From: BOG-908 sp965198915
Lineage (GTDB): Bacteria > Pseudomonadota > Alphaproteobacteria > Acetobacterales > Acetobacteraceae
Direction: 5' to 3'
Length of the DNA: 64,000 bases
Assembly (NCBI GenBank): GCA_965198915.1
Contig: CBDAQC010000001.1
Location: forward strand, 372,001-436,000
The position numbers and the translations under genes were made by a program. Every line of letters begins with the position of its first letter. Within the stretch, counting starts at the first letter, position 1. Below, in pieces: positions 51,062-60,433 of the stretch. Below the pieces are notes generated by a model. It saw only the letters and a program-made list of their open reading frames with translations, was not told the origin of the DNA and searched no databases.

Positions 51062-54000
51062 TCAGCTTGCGCCGTGGTGCAGCCACGGCAATGTCCACGG
51101 CACCGACACGTCCGGCACCGTGCCCGCGGCATAGGCAGGCGTGGCCGAGCCGGCCGGCTTGGCCACGATGTCGATCGTGACACCGGCCACGTTGGCGAAG
51201 TCGGTAGCCAGGTGGATCGCCTCGCCGCTCAACGTGCCGCCCTTGTAGGCGATGCCGTAGGTGCCGCTGCTGCTGCCCGCGGCGATCGGCCCGAAATTGC
51301 CGGCCGTGACGCCTGCGCCGCTGAGCGCCGTGCCGGTGATGGAGCCGCCATTCACCGTGGTTTGCAAGGCGCCGCGCAGATTGGCCGACCCGGAGGCACC
51401 GGTGTTTTCGATAACGAAATGTGCGGTCTGGCCGGCGGTCACCATGATGGTCAGCGTGCCGTTCACGTCCTGCACCGTAGTGCCGTCCACGCCCACCACG
51501 CTCAGCTGCGTGCTCTGGCCGTCTATGGTGCCGCTGACCCCGGCATCCGGGTTGTAGGCGTTACCGGTGCCGGCGGCGGTGTTCACATAATCCCCGGTCA
51601 CCGACAGCGTGGTGCCGCTGGTGTCCAGCGTGCCGCCGGCGATGCTGAGGGTGGAGAGCGTGGAGCCCGCCCCGCTGGCGCTTGCCAGCACCGCGCTGGT
51701 GCCCTTGCCGCCCACACTGAGCGAGCCGCCGGTCAGCGCGGCGGTGTCCGTGAAGCCGCCCTTGTCCAGGATGAGGCCACTATTGGACAGGCCGCCCTGG
51801 AACGCGAGCGTCCCGCCGATGCCGGTCGATATCGTGCCCGTGTTGGTCAAGGCGTTGGCGATCGTGGCGACACCGTGGCCGGTCTGCTCGAACAGGCCGG
51901 AACTGCTGATGGTGGCGCTCCCGGTCAGGGCGGAGGCGCCCACGATGTCGAACGTGCCGCCAAAGGAGAGCGGGTTGGTGATCGCCAGCGTCGCCTTGTT
52001 GATCAGGGCGATGGTGCTGACGGTGACCGGGTTGGTGTCGTCCAGCGTGCTGTGGCCGGCGCTGAGCGCCAGCGTGCCGGTGCCGCTCACCAGGCCGGTG
52101 ATGGTGTCCGAACCGGTCAGCTCCAGCGTGCCGCCGACGGCATCCAGGGCGCCGGCACTGATCACGTGGCCGGTCACCGTGCCGAAGCCGGACAGCACGG
52201 AGCCCGCCTTGCCGTTCAGCCCCTTGTCCGTCAGCGTGCCGCCGCCCAGCACGACGGTGCCGCTGTTCGCCAGCCCCAGCGTGGATGTGTAGGACCGGCC
52301 GTCCAGTATCTGCAGCTCGCCGTGGGCGGCGATGGCGTTCAGGCTGGATTCCACCGTGGTGGTGCCGAACTGTATGGATGATCCGGCGCCGGACAGCACG
52401 AGGTCCGCGCCGTCCGTCTTAAGCGCGGCGCCGGCCAGAGTGAGCGTGGCGCCGTCGCCGCTGGACATCGCGGCATAGGTGCCGCCGACCAGTCCGCCGG
52501 CCGTGCTCTCGTTGGTCAGTGTGGCGCCGTTGGAGAACGTGACCGAACTGCCGTCATCGGCCTGGATCAGGCCGGCATTGGTGTAGGTGCCGTTCTGTAT
52601 GGCCAGACCGCCTGTACCCACGCCCAGAAGCTCGCCGGTCGCCTTGTTCAGCCCCGTGCTGCCCAGGTTGATCGTCAGGCCGCCGGTGCCGGTGGACGAT
52701 ATGGTGCCGCTGTTGACAAGCTTGAGCTGGCCGGCGCCGAGCTGGCCGAACCCCTCGATCGTGTCATTGACGTTGTACAGCACGTCCGTGGTGGCGGCAC
52801 CGTAGATGCGGTCGCTTGTGTTGTTGCCGCCGAGGGCGATGGTGCCGCTGCCGTTCAGCGTGACGGTGGGCGTGCCCAGTATCAGGTCGCTGTTGTAGCC
52901 GGTCGAGTTCAGCCCGATCGTGCCGGTGTTGGTGATGGTGCCCAGCACCGTCATCGTGCTGCCGGTGGCCACTTCCAGCGCGCCGGCGACGGTGACCGCG
53001 TGCGCCGAGCCGTCCAGCGTGGTCTGCCCGTTGGCGCTGAGCTGGCCGGTGGCGTTGCTCGCCAGCCGGCCGCCCTGCACGTCCGCGCCGTTCAGATAGA
53101 TCGTGCTGCCTGCGGCCAGGATGGTGCCGGTGGTGTTGCTGACAGTGCTTTCCAGCGCCAGGCCGGCCGCACCCGTGGATTCGATCAGCCCGTCATTGGT
53201 CAGCACTTCGCCGGTGCTGATGACCAGCTGGTTGCTGGCGCCGGTGGCGTCGATCACGCCGGCCGCGCCGTTTAGCAGGGTCAACTGTCCCGCGCCCAAC
53301 TGGCCGGAACCCTCGATTTTGTTGTTGACGTTGTCCAGAACGTAGGCGGCGGACGCGCCGTAGATGCGGTTGCTCCCGTTGTTGTCGGTAAGCACCAGCG
53401 TGCCGCCGCCGGTCAGCGTCACCGTCGGGCTGCCGACGACCAGGTCGCAATCGTAGCCGCTGGAGTTCAGGCCGATGACCCCGGTGTTGTCGATGGTGCC
53501 GAGGAGCGTCATGGTATCGCCGGTCGCCACTTCCAGCGTGCCGGTCAGGCTGATCTGCTGCGCGGTGCCGTCCAGCGTGGTCTGGCCGTTGGCGCTGAGC
53601 TGGCCTTTGCCGGAGGTTGCGAGCAAGCCGCCCTGTATGTCCGCGCCGTTCAGGTAGACCGTGCCGCCATTGGCCAGGATGGTGCCGCCGCCGCTGTCGT
53701 TGACCGTGCTGGACAGGGCCATGCCGGCAGCACCTGTGGCTTCGATCAGCCCGTCATTCACCAGCGTCGTTCCGGTGCTGATGACAAGCTGGTTGCTCGT
53801 GCCCGTGGCGTCGATCACGCCGGCCGCGCCGTTGACCAGGGTGAGCTGCCCAGCGCCGAGCTGGCCGGACCCCTCGATGAGGTTGTTGACGTTGTCGAGC
53901 TCGTTGCCGAGGGCCGAGCCGTAGATGCGATTGCTTCCATTGTTGTCGGTCAGCACCAGCGTGCCGCCGCCGCTCAGCGTTACCAGCGTGCCGCCGATGA

Positions 54001-55981
54001 TCAGGTCGCTGTCGTAGCCGGAGGAGTTCAGCCCGATCGTGCCGTCGTTGGTGATGGTGCCGAGCACGGTCATCGTGTCGCCGGTGGCGACCTCGAGCGC
54101 TCCCTGCACGGTCACTGCCTGGGCCGAGCCGTCCAGTGTTGTCTGCCCGTTGGCGCTGAACTGGCCGGTTCCGGTGCTGAGCAGCAGGCCGCCCTGTATG
54201 TCGCCGCCGTTCAGGTAGATCACGGTGCTGGCGGCCAGGATGGTGCCGCCGCCGCTGTCGTTCACCGTGCTTTCAACCGACAGGACGCCGGCGCCGGTCG
54301 CCTCGATCAGCCCGTCATTTATCACCGTGGTCGCCGTCTGCAGCGTCAGGCCGTTGGCGCCGGTGGCGTCGATCACGCCGGCTGTGCCGTTGATCAGGGT
54401 GAGCTGGTCGGCGCCGAGCTCGCCGAAGCCTTCGATCGTGTTGTTGACGTTGTCCAGCGTGTCGGCGGTGACCGCGCCGTAGATGCGGTCACTGGTGTTG
54501 TTGCCGCCCAGCGCGATCGTGCCGCCGCCAATAAGCGTGGTGGTCGGGCTGCCGATGATCAGGTCACTGTTGTAGCCGGTGGAGTTCAGGCCGATCGTTG
54601 CGGCGTTCGTGATCGTGCCCAGCAACGACAGCGTCGTGCCGGTGTTGACCTCCACGATGCCGGCGTTGGTCAGGTTCTGCAGCGTGCCCTGCGAAGTGAC
54701 GGCGAAGGAGCCGCCGGCGCTGCTGGTCAGCGTGCCGCCGATGATGGTGGCGCCGTAAAGCTGGATGGTGCCGCCGGCGGAGGCGAGCTTGCCCGTGCTG
54801 GAATCGGTGACCACCGATTGCAGGATCAGCCCCTGGCTGCCGGTGGCTTCCAGCAGGCCGTTATTGGTAAAGCTGTTGGTCTGGATGAACAGCGCGTTGG
54901 CGGTGCCGGTGGCGCTGATCGTGCCGTCATTGACCAGCTTAAGCTGGCCCGCGCCGATCGTGCCGCTGCCCGAGATTGTGTTGTTCAGGTTCACCAGCGT
55001 GTCGCCGGCGTTGCCGCCATACAGGCGGTTGCTGCTGTCCCCGTCGCCCAGCACCACGTGCCCGCTTCCGGTGAGCGTCACCGTGCTGGTCAGCGTGCCC
55101 CCTACGCCGAAGATCACGTCACTGTTGTAGCCGGTCGATTGCAGGGATAGCACGCCGGTGTTGTTCAGCGTGCCGAGCACGCTAAGCGTCTGGCCGGTGT
55201 CGACGACCAGGCTGCCGGCGTTGGTCACCTCATTGGCGGTGCCGTCCAGCGCGGAGGTGGACACCACCTGCACGGAATAGCCCGCGGTGCTGCTCAGCGT
55301 GCCGCCCAGTATTGTGGCGCCGTTCAAATACACCTCGGCACCGCTGGCGGCGATCCGGCCCGACGTGGCGTTGTTGACCGCCGTCTGCAGCACCAGCCCG
55401 CCGCCGCCGGCGGTCGCCTCGAACAGGCCGGCATTGCTGGCCGTGACCGACCCCGTGTTGATGACGAGCTGGTTGCTGACATTGGCGTCCACGATCCCCG
55501 CGGCCGCGTTGGTGAAGCCGAGCGCGGTGCCGTCGCCTATCTCGCCGGCGCCCACGATCTTGTCGCTGACGTTCGCCAGCACGTCACCGGCCGCGCCGGC
55601 CAGGATGAGGTTGCTGTTGCTGCCGTTGGCGTTGCCCAGCAACACCTCGCCGCCGCCGTTCAGCGTCAGGGTGGTGGCGTCCACCACCAGCGCGGTGTCG
55701 TAACCCGTCGAGTTCAACGACAGGGTGCCCGCGACCGCCAGCGTGCTGGAGGCGGCGGCGTTGCCGACGGTGTAGGTCTCGCCGGTGCTGATGGCGAGCG
55801 TGTCCAGCTTGCCCAGGGTCAGCGCCTGCACGGAATCGTCCTGCAACTCGGTGATCACGGAAGCCGTGCTGGTGTTGATTGTTGCGGTGTCGCCGGCGCC
55901 TGGAACGCCATTCGGCGTCCAGTTCGCCGGGTTGTTGTAGTTGCCGTCGTTGGCCGAGCCGTTCCAGGTATAAGCCGACAT
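51062..55981 (-). CDS. Large beta-strand repeat protein (candidate adhesin)
   Basis: 1639 aa from ATG 55981 (rev) with GGGAGAG upstream. Starts SAYTWNGSANDGNYNNPANW, with no signal peptide. Rich in Gly, Thr, Asn, Ser and poor in Cys and charged residues, as in parallel beta-helix adhesins. Residues ~60-1190 hold six copies of a ~187-residue unit (anchor phrases GLNSTGYNSDLIIG, NNTSDRIYGA, GAGVIDATG-like, NGQTTLDG); the C-terminal ~450 residues differ (GSGTLALSAGHSTLDDTN, GGSLSVGGKGT). No autotransporter barrel or LPXTG signal is visible at the end (PWTLPWLHHGAS). Secretion route is unknown; type I secretion would fit the missing signal peptide. Confidence 0.75.
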   Translation of the reverse strand: MSAYTWNGSANDGNYNNPANWTPNGVPGAGDTATINTSTASVITELQDDSVQALTLGKLDTLAISTGETYTVGNAAASSTLAVAGTLSLNSTGYDTALVVDATTLTLNGGGEVLLGNANGSNSNLILAGAAGDVLANVSDKIVGAGEIGDGTALGFTNAAAGIVDANVSNQLVINTGSVTASNAGLFEATAGGGGLVLQTAVNNATSGRIAASGAEVYLNGATILGGTLSSTAGYSVQVVSTSALDGTANEVTNAGSLVVDTGQTLSVLGTLNNTGVLSLQSTGYNSDVIFGVGGTLTSTVTLTGSGHVVLGDGDSSNRLYGGNAGDTLVNLNNTISGSGTIGAGQLKLVNDGTISATGTANALFIQTNSFTNNGLLEATGSQGLILQSVVTDSSTGKLASAGGTIQLYGATIIGGTLTSSAGGSFAVTSQGTLQNLTNAGIVEVNTGTTLSLLGTITNAATIGLNSTGYNSDLIIGSPTTTLIGGGTIALGGNNTSDRIYGAVTADTLDNVNNTIEGFGELGADQLTLINGTAGVIDATGANGLTLQTATTVINDGLIEATGAGVLSVESTVNDSGGGTILAASTVIYLNGGDIQGGLLLSTGTGQFSANGQTTLDGSAQAVTVQGALEVATGDTMTVLGTITNDGTIGLNSSGYDSDLIIGGTLVTLSGGGTLVLTDNNGSNRIYGSALGNELDNVNNLIEGSGQLGAGQLTLVNGAAGVIDATGTSNQLVISTGTTLVNDGLIEATGAAGMALSSTVNDSGGGTILANGGTVYLNGADIQGGLLATSGKGQLSANGQTTLDGTAQQISLTGTLEVATGDTMTLLGTIDNTGVIGLNSSGYDCDLVVGSPTVTLTGGGTLVLTDNNGSNRIYGASAAYVLDNVNNKIEGSGQLGAGQLTLLNGAAGVIDATGASNQLVISTGEVLTNDGLIESTGAAGLALESTVSNTTGTILAAGSTIYLNGADVQGGRLASNATGQLSANGQTTLDGSAHAVTVAGALEVATGSTMTVLGTITNTGTIGLNSTGYNSDLILGTPTVTLNGSGTIALGGNNTSDRIYGAATTDVLYNVNDTIEGFGQLGAGQLKLVNSGTISSTGTGGLTINLGSTGLNKATGELLGVGTGGLAIQNGTYTNAGLIQADDGSSVTFSNGATLTNESTAGGLVGGTYAAMSSGDGATLTLAGAALKTDGADLVLSGAGSSIQFGTTTVESSLNAIAAHGELQILDGRSYTSTLGLANSGTVVLGGGTLTDKGLNGKAGSVLSGFGTVTGHVISAGALDAVGGTLELTGSDTITGLVSGTGTLALSAGHSTLDDTNPVTVSTIALINKATLAITNPLSFGGTFDIVGASALTGSATISSSGLFEQTGHGVATIANALTNTGTISTGIGGTLAFQGGLSNSGLILDKGGFTDTAALTGGSLSVGGKGTSAVLASASGAGSTLSTLSIAGGTLDTSGTTLSVTGDYVNTAAGTGNAYNPDAGVSGTIDGQSTQLSVVGVDGTTVQDVNGTLTIMVTAGQTAHFVIENTGASGSANLRGALQTTVNGGSITGTALSGAGVTAGNFGPIAAGSSSGTYGIAYKGGTLSGEAIHLATDFANVAGVTIDIVAKPAGSATPAYAAGTVPDVSVPWTLPWLHHGAS
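52700..55850 (-). repeat. Tandem ~560-bp coding repeat (six copies)
   Basis: The same phrase recurs at about 52890, 53450, 54008, 54567, 55126 and 55697, a spacing of 558-571 bases, which equals ~187 codons. Copies 3-6 are nearly identical at DNA level, so recombination could change their number. Confidence 0.8.
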
Positions 55982-56409
55982 GACACTCTCCCGCGCGCCG
56001 AGGAACTCGGCCTGTTTTCTTGCGCCCGACTAGCATTCGCCGAGAACAGTTTCAAACAATCTGCGGTTGTTTTGGAGGCGACTAAATTTTTGTTCTGTCA
56101 TGCCCGCGGCTTCGGACGTTTTAGCTGTAATCGCGGCATAATACAAATGTATTATACTCTGAGTGTCGCCCTCAATACAGTGGTAGGCTCGCGTGCCGGC
56201 GTCAGGGCCGGCTGTTGCCCTCCATCGGCCGCGAGTCCGGGCGTTGCTGCGGCCGGCAACACGCCTGTCCCGGATGCTTGCCGGTTCACTCCAAGTTGCG
56301 ACGCGGCATCCGTGCTGCAGCGCTTTGTTAGGTGTTGGTGCAACGGCACGCAGCCGACCGCGAGGCGCGGTCCGGGCCAGACCTCGTATCATCAGCAAAG
56401 GAGCAGATC
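55982..56409. promoter_or_regulatory. Divergent control region with AT-rich palindrome
   Basis: 428 bases between the large repeat protein and the ferritin-like gene. A perfect 8-bp inverted repeat ATAATACA-AA-TGTATTAT (56138-56155) stands out against GC-rich flanks and looks like an operator or a promoter core. AAGGAG at 56398-56403 serves the ferritin-like gene. No gene is supported. Confidence 0.5.
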
Positions 56410-56979
56410 GTGGCCGAGAAAACCCTGAAGGACGCCTTCTACGAAACGCTGAAGGATGTGTATTACGCGGAGAAAGCCGGCCTGCGGTCGCTCAAGAAGG
56501 CCGTCAGGGCAGCACAATCGGGCGAGCTGAAAGCGGCGCTCACCGAACATGGCGAGCAGAGCCAGCACCAGGTCGAACAGCTGCAGCAGGTGTTCGAGAT
56601 TCTGGGCAAGCCGGCCCGGTCCAAAACCTGCGACGCCATGCAGGGCATCACCTCCGAAATGGAGGAAGATCTGGAGGAGTTCGGCGGCAGCCCGGCCAAT
56701 GACGACGTCCTGATCGGCTGCGCACAGGCCGTCGAACATTACGAAATCGCGCGTTACGGCATGCTGAAGACCTGGGCGAAGAAGCTGGGCCTGGACGAGG
56801 CGGAGAGCCTGCTGGCGCAGACGCTGGAGGAGGAGAAGCAATCCGACGAGAAGCTGTCCGGGATCGCCGAAAGCTTGATGGCGTCAAGGGAGAACGCGCA
56901 GCCGGAAAGCGACGAGGATGAGGAGGAAGAGGACAGCAAGGCCGAGACGAAGCTGAAGCAGAAATCGAAGAAGGGCTGA
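56410..56979 (+). CDS. YciE/YciF-type ferritin-like protein (DUF892)
   Basis: 189 aa from GTG 56410. Helical bundle with metal-binding-type residues: FYETLKDVYYAEKAGLRSLK, ALTEHGEQSQHQVEQLQQVF, DVLIGCAQAVEHYEIARYGM and the acid-rich end. The C-terminal tail (ESDEDEEEEDSKAETKLKQK) is a charged extension. Usually linked to general stress; no partner gene adjacent. Confidence 0.85.
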   Translation: MAEKTLKDAFYETLKDVYYAEKAGLRSLKKAVRAAQSGELKAALTEHGEQSQHQVEQLQQVFEILGKPARSKTCDAMQGITSEMEEDLEEFGGSPANDDVLIGCAQAVEHYEIARYGMLKTWAKKLGLDEAESLLAQTLEEEKQSDEKLSGIAESLMASRENAQPESDEDEEEEDSKAETKLKQKSKKG

Positions 56980-57060
56980 GCCTGGCTCCGCCGCCTGGCA
57001 CGCAGCAGCGTGCCGGGCGGCATGCCGGCGGCGTCCGGCATCCGGACGTGGCCGGCTGCC

Positions 57061-58212
57061 CTAGTTTTTCGGCACCTTTTCCTTGCCCTTGCCGGGGTTG
57101 GACGCGTTCACCAGTTCGGGCGATTTAACAGCAGCCAGCGTCTCGCGCTGGGCCTTCGTATCGATGCGCTTGCTGCGGGTGAACGGCGACAGTCTTTGCG
57201 GCTGGCCGGTCTTGAGCGCCTGCAACACCCCTTCCAGCACGCGGACGTCGGCATAGCCTTCCTCGCCGTCCGGCTCCGGTTCGCGATCGTTCAATATGCA
57301 GTCGGAGAAGTATTTCATCTCTCCGCCAAAATGGTCGGTGTTCTTGAAGCTGTCGTGGCTTCTGCTCTCGCCCAGCGTCAGCGACTGTTCCAGCGGTTTG
57401 CCGTACATGTAGGCCGGGTTCATCTGCAGGCTGCCCTTGGTGCCGACAACCACGTAGGAATCGAGCGTGTTGCCGAAATAGGACAATGCGAATTGCGCGA
57501 TACGGCCTTCCGGAAAGCGCAGCGTGACCGCGACGGTGTCGTCGAAATCGCCGAGACCAGCCTCCTTGTGGCGCGTGCCGATTGCGGAGACCACCTCGAT
57601 CGGTTCGGCGCCGAAGATGTAGCGTGCGGCGTTGACGGGGTAGGGCCCCATGTCAAGCACGGGTCCGGCGAGGTCACCGCTGCGTGCGCGATGGCCCTCC
57701 GGCGCCACCATCTGCGTGAAAGTCGAGCTGAACAGGAGCAGTTCGCCCAGTTCACCCGAGCGCACCTTGTCGATCGCATCCAGGGTCGCTGGTTCGAAAT
57801 GCAGCCGGTAGGCTACCATGAGTTTCGCCGAAGAGGCTTTCTGCGCCTGCAATATGTCCCGGCATCTGGCTGTCGATACTTCCAGCGGCTTTTCCACCAA
57901 CACGTGAATGCCTGCTTTCAGGGCGGGGATGGCGAACTCGGCGTGGCGCCAGTTGGGCGTCGCCAGATAGATCGCATCGACCTTGCCCGAGCCGAGCATC
58001 TCCTCGAACTGCTCGTAGCCGTAGCTGTCATGGACACCGTATTGCTTGCCGACCCCGCGCGCCTTCTCGGGGTCGCCGGTGACCAATGCGGTGATCTCGG
58101 AATTGCCGGTATGGGCGACACCGGGCAGCATCGCCTCCTGTGCGATGTCGCCCAAAGCCACAACGGCGTAACGGACTTTTCTGCCCAGGCCCAAGGCCGA
58201 CAACATGCTCAT
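57061..58212 (-). CDS. Gfo/Idh/MocA family oxidoreductase
   Basis: 383 aa. NAD(P)-binding N terminus KVRYAVVALGDIAQEAMLPG, then HVLVEKPLEVSTARC (catalytic Lys-Pro) and MVAYRLHFEPATLDAIDKVR, then DMGPYPVNAARYIFG. Glucose-fructose oxidoreductase-like or sugar dehydrogenase; substrate not readable. Convergent with the ferritin-like gene. Confidence 0.85.
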   Translation of the reverse strand: MSMLSALGLGRKVRYAVVALGDIAQEAMLPGVAHTGNSEITALVTGDPEKARGVGKQYGVHDSYGYEQFEEMLGSGKVDAIYLATPNWRHAEFAIPALKAGIHVLVEKPLEVSTARCRDILQAQKASSAKLMVAYRLHFEPATLDAIDKVRSGELGELLLFSSTFTQMVAPEGHRARSGDLAGPVLDMGPYPVNAARYIFGAEPIEVVSAIGTRHKEAGLGDFDDTVAVTLRFPEGRIAQFALSYFGNTLDSYVVVGTKGSLQMNPAYMYGKPLEQSLTLGESRSHDSFKNTDHFGGEMKYFSDCILNDREPEPDGEEGYADVRVLEGVLQALKTGQPQRLSPFTRSKRIDTKAQRETLAAVKSPELVNASNPGKGKEKVPKN

Positions 58213-59085
58213 GACGGGATCCTATGCAGTGCTGGCAGGCAACGCCGCGGCGACGGATGTCGCTACCAAGGCGGTTGGTCACATAGTCATGAGCCGGCCT
58301 GATGCGGCCCGGGCTGTCCGTCCAGGCACCGGTAAACAGCCGCATTTTGCACGCGGAATACCGAAGTTCTACCGTCCACTAAGGCGGTGGACGGCGATCC
58401 TCTTGACGTGCTGAACCTGACGAACTGGTCTCCAACTGCGGCAACTCGGCGCGTCGTTCGTCGAACACCTGACCAAGTTCTGGGTCAACTGCAACGCCCT
58501 CATAGGCGAGACATTCGACGTGGGAGCGCTGCCCGGCCCGGACAGGGCGGCCTTGCCTCTGGAGGAGGCGTCCGGGCCGGGATGAACAGGGGGCCGGGCG
58601 GTCTGCCATTTTGACAGTGTCGGGTGGATATGGTGCCTTGCCTGCCCCGTTCCGTGCGGCCGCGTGGCAACACGGCAAACGTTGCGGGGCATGGGCGAGA
58701 ACGTGTCTCTGCTTGCTCGCCATAAGTTGTGCTGTTCGAGCTCGCTCGAAGTTATCGTGATGCATCCTGAGAAGCCTGTTGTGTTAGGCCTCGTTTGTCG
58801 ATTTCAGCGCGCTGACCGGCTGCTTCGATTTCCATACACCGACTCTTAGGCGACAACTAAGCCTGGAAGAACTCGGTCGTCTTGGCCCAGATTTTTAAAC
58901 GACGCGAAATCCAAGCAAGGTAACGAGTTCGAATGGTAAGCTGAAGCAAAATCCTTTATCTAATTTGTGAAGTTTCGTCACAGCAAGAGCAGCACTCGCG
59001 CAGCGCATATAAATGTTCATACCTAAGTTGATTAGCGCAGGTGGAGGGCTACTTCAGTCTTTAGCAGTGCTCGAGGAGCGGATTT
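58213..59085. other. Intergenic stretch without a convincing gene
   Basis: 873 bases. Several short frames exist but none has a good start, ribosome-binding site and family pattern. One frame around 58435-58580 (FVEHLTKFWVNCNALIGETF) reads like a fragment of a real protein but has no start. The last ~300 bases are AT-richer and lead into a strong GAGGAG site at 59074-59079 for the catalase-like gene. Confidence 0.4.
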
Positions 59086-60198
59086 ATGCCAAGCGCGTCG
59101 CCGGCCCCAATCCCCTATTATCCCGACGTGGAGCAAGCCTCGCAGGATGAAGCCGACATCGATCGGAAACTTACCGAGGCAATGCTGAATATCAGCCGCA
59201 CGGTGTTGCACGATAGCGGCCACGTACGCCGTTCGGTTCATGCCAAGAGCCATGGCGTGCTGCACGGCGAACTCGAGGTGCTGGACGGTCTGCCGCCGGA
59301 ACTGGCCCAGGGCATGTTCGCCAATCTTGGCCGCCATTCTGTCATCATGCGCCTGTCCACCACCCCAGGCGACATCCTGGACGACACGGTGTCGACGCCG
59401 CGTGGTCTGGCCCTGAAGGTGCTGGGCGTGCAAGGGCAGCGGCTGCCGGGCAGTGAGGCCGATAGCACGCAGAATTTTGTTCTTGGCAACGCGCCGTCCT
59501 TCAACGCGCGTGGCGCTACGGACTTCCTGTCCAACATCTCCAAGCTTGGTGCGACGGCGAGCAAAGCGCCCATGCTGAAAAAAGTGTTCTCCGCAGTCTC
59601 CCGCAACGCCGAACAGATGCTCGAGATGGTCGGGTTGCAAAGCACTACGCTGACTACCTATGCCGGACAGGCGATGACGCATATCCTGGGTGACAGCTTC
59701 TACTCCCAGGCGCCACTCCTCTATGGGGAGTATATGGCGAAACTGTGCGTCTCCCCGGTATCGGCCAACCTGATTGCGCTCAACGAGCAGAAAGTCGACC
59801 TGCATGGCAAACCCGACGGGTTGCGCACGCTGGTCCGCGAGTTCTTTGCAGGCGAGACGGCCGTCTGGGAATTGCGTATACAGCTCTGCACCGATCTCGA
59901 CACGATGCCCATCGAGGACGCCAGCGTCGAGTGGCCGCAGGATGCCAGCCCTTACCGCGCTGTGGCTCGGATCGTTGTTGAACCGCAGGACAGTTGGAAG
60001 CCGGAGATGGTCGAGGCCGTCGATGAAGGCCTGACGTTTAGCCCTTGGCGCGGCCTAGCTGCCCATAGGCCGCTAGGCTCCGTGATGCGCTCCCGACGCC
60101 GAGCCTATGAGAGTTCCGCCCGCCTGCGGGGTGAGTGTATCGGCCGAGTTCTAAGCGAACCAGCCAATGTTTCCGAGTTGTCCGCCGCGAGCGACTAG
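59086..60198 (+). CDS. Catalase-family heme protein
   Basis: 370 aa from ATG 59086 with GAGGAG upstream. RRSVHAKSHGVLHGELEVLD holds the distal His; NLGRHSVIMRLSTTPGDILD, STPRGLALKVLGV and NFVLGNAPSFNARGATDFL are catalase-like core motifs. The length and lack of the typical RxFxY heme segment match short catalase-related proteins (SrpA-like). Activity is uncertain; it may be a peroxidase. Confidence 0.8.
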   Translation: MPSASPAPIPYYPDVEQASQDEADIDRKLTEAMLNISRTVLHDSGHVRRSVHAKSHGVLHGELEVLDGLPPELAQGMFANLGRHSVIMRLSTTPGDILDDTVSTPRGLALKVLGVQGQRLPGSEADSTQNFVLGNAPSFNARGATDFLSNISKLGATASKAPMLKKVFSAVSRNAEQMLEMVGLQSTTLTTYAGQAMTHILGDSFYSQAPLLYGEYMAKLCVSPVSANLIALNEQKVDLHGKPDGLRTLVREFFAGETAVWELRIQLCTDLDTMPIEDASVEWPQDASPYRAVARIVVEPQDSWKPEMVEAVDEGLTFSPWRGLAAHRPLGSVMRSRRRAYESSARLRGECIGRVLSEPANVSELSAASD

Positions 60199-60239
60199 AG
60201 GCTAGAGCGGGGCCCGTGCGAAAGACCTGGGCTACGGCA

Positions 60240-60428
60240 CTATAAGCAGGGCGCCGCTGCCCCGGGTTGGCCGGTCCGGGGACTGTGGAGCACGACGTAG
60301 CCGGGGGTTTCTCGGCCAGCCCGCACCAGCGTGAAGTCGGATTTGAGTTCGGCGGCCACATCTTGCGAGTACCCCGGGCAAGACAGTTTGACCGCAGACG
60401 GCTTGCGTGATCGTGCGTACAGGGCTGG
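60240..60428 (-). pseudogene. Possible C-terminal gene fragment
   Basis: Minus-strand frame of ~60 codons between stops without a start codon, reading SAVKLSCPGYSQDVAAELKS then DFTLVRAGRETPGYVVLHSP. It has normal protein composition and could be the last part of a lost gene. Family not recognised. Confidence 0.3.
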
Positions 60429-60433
60429 TCACG

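Noticed and set aside
52700..55850. CRISPR array from the regular spacing
   Set aside because: The ~560-bp period is a coding repeat in frame with a single large protein; there are no short repeats with unique spacers and no cas genes.
58379..58765. 128-codon minus-strand ORF in the 873-bp gap
   Set aside because: No ribosome-binding site, atypical composition and no recognisable motif.
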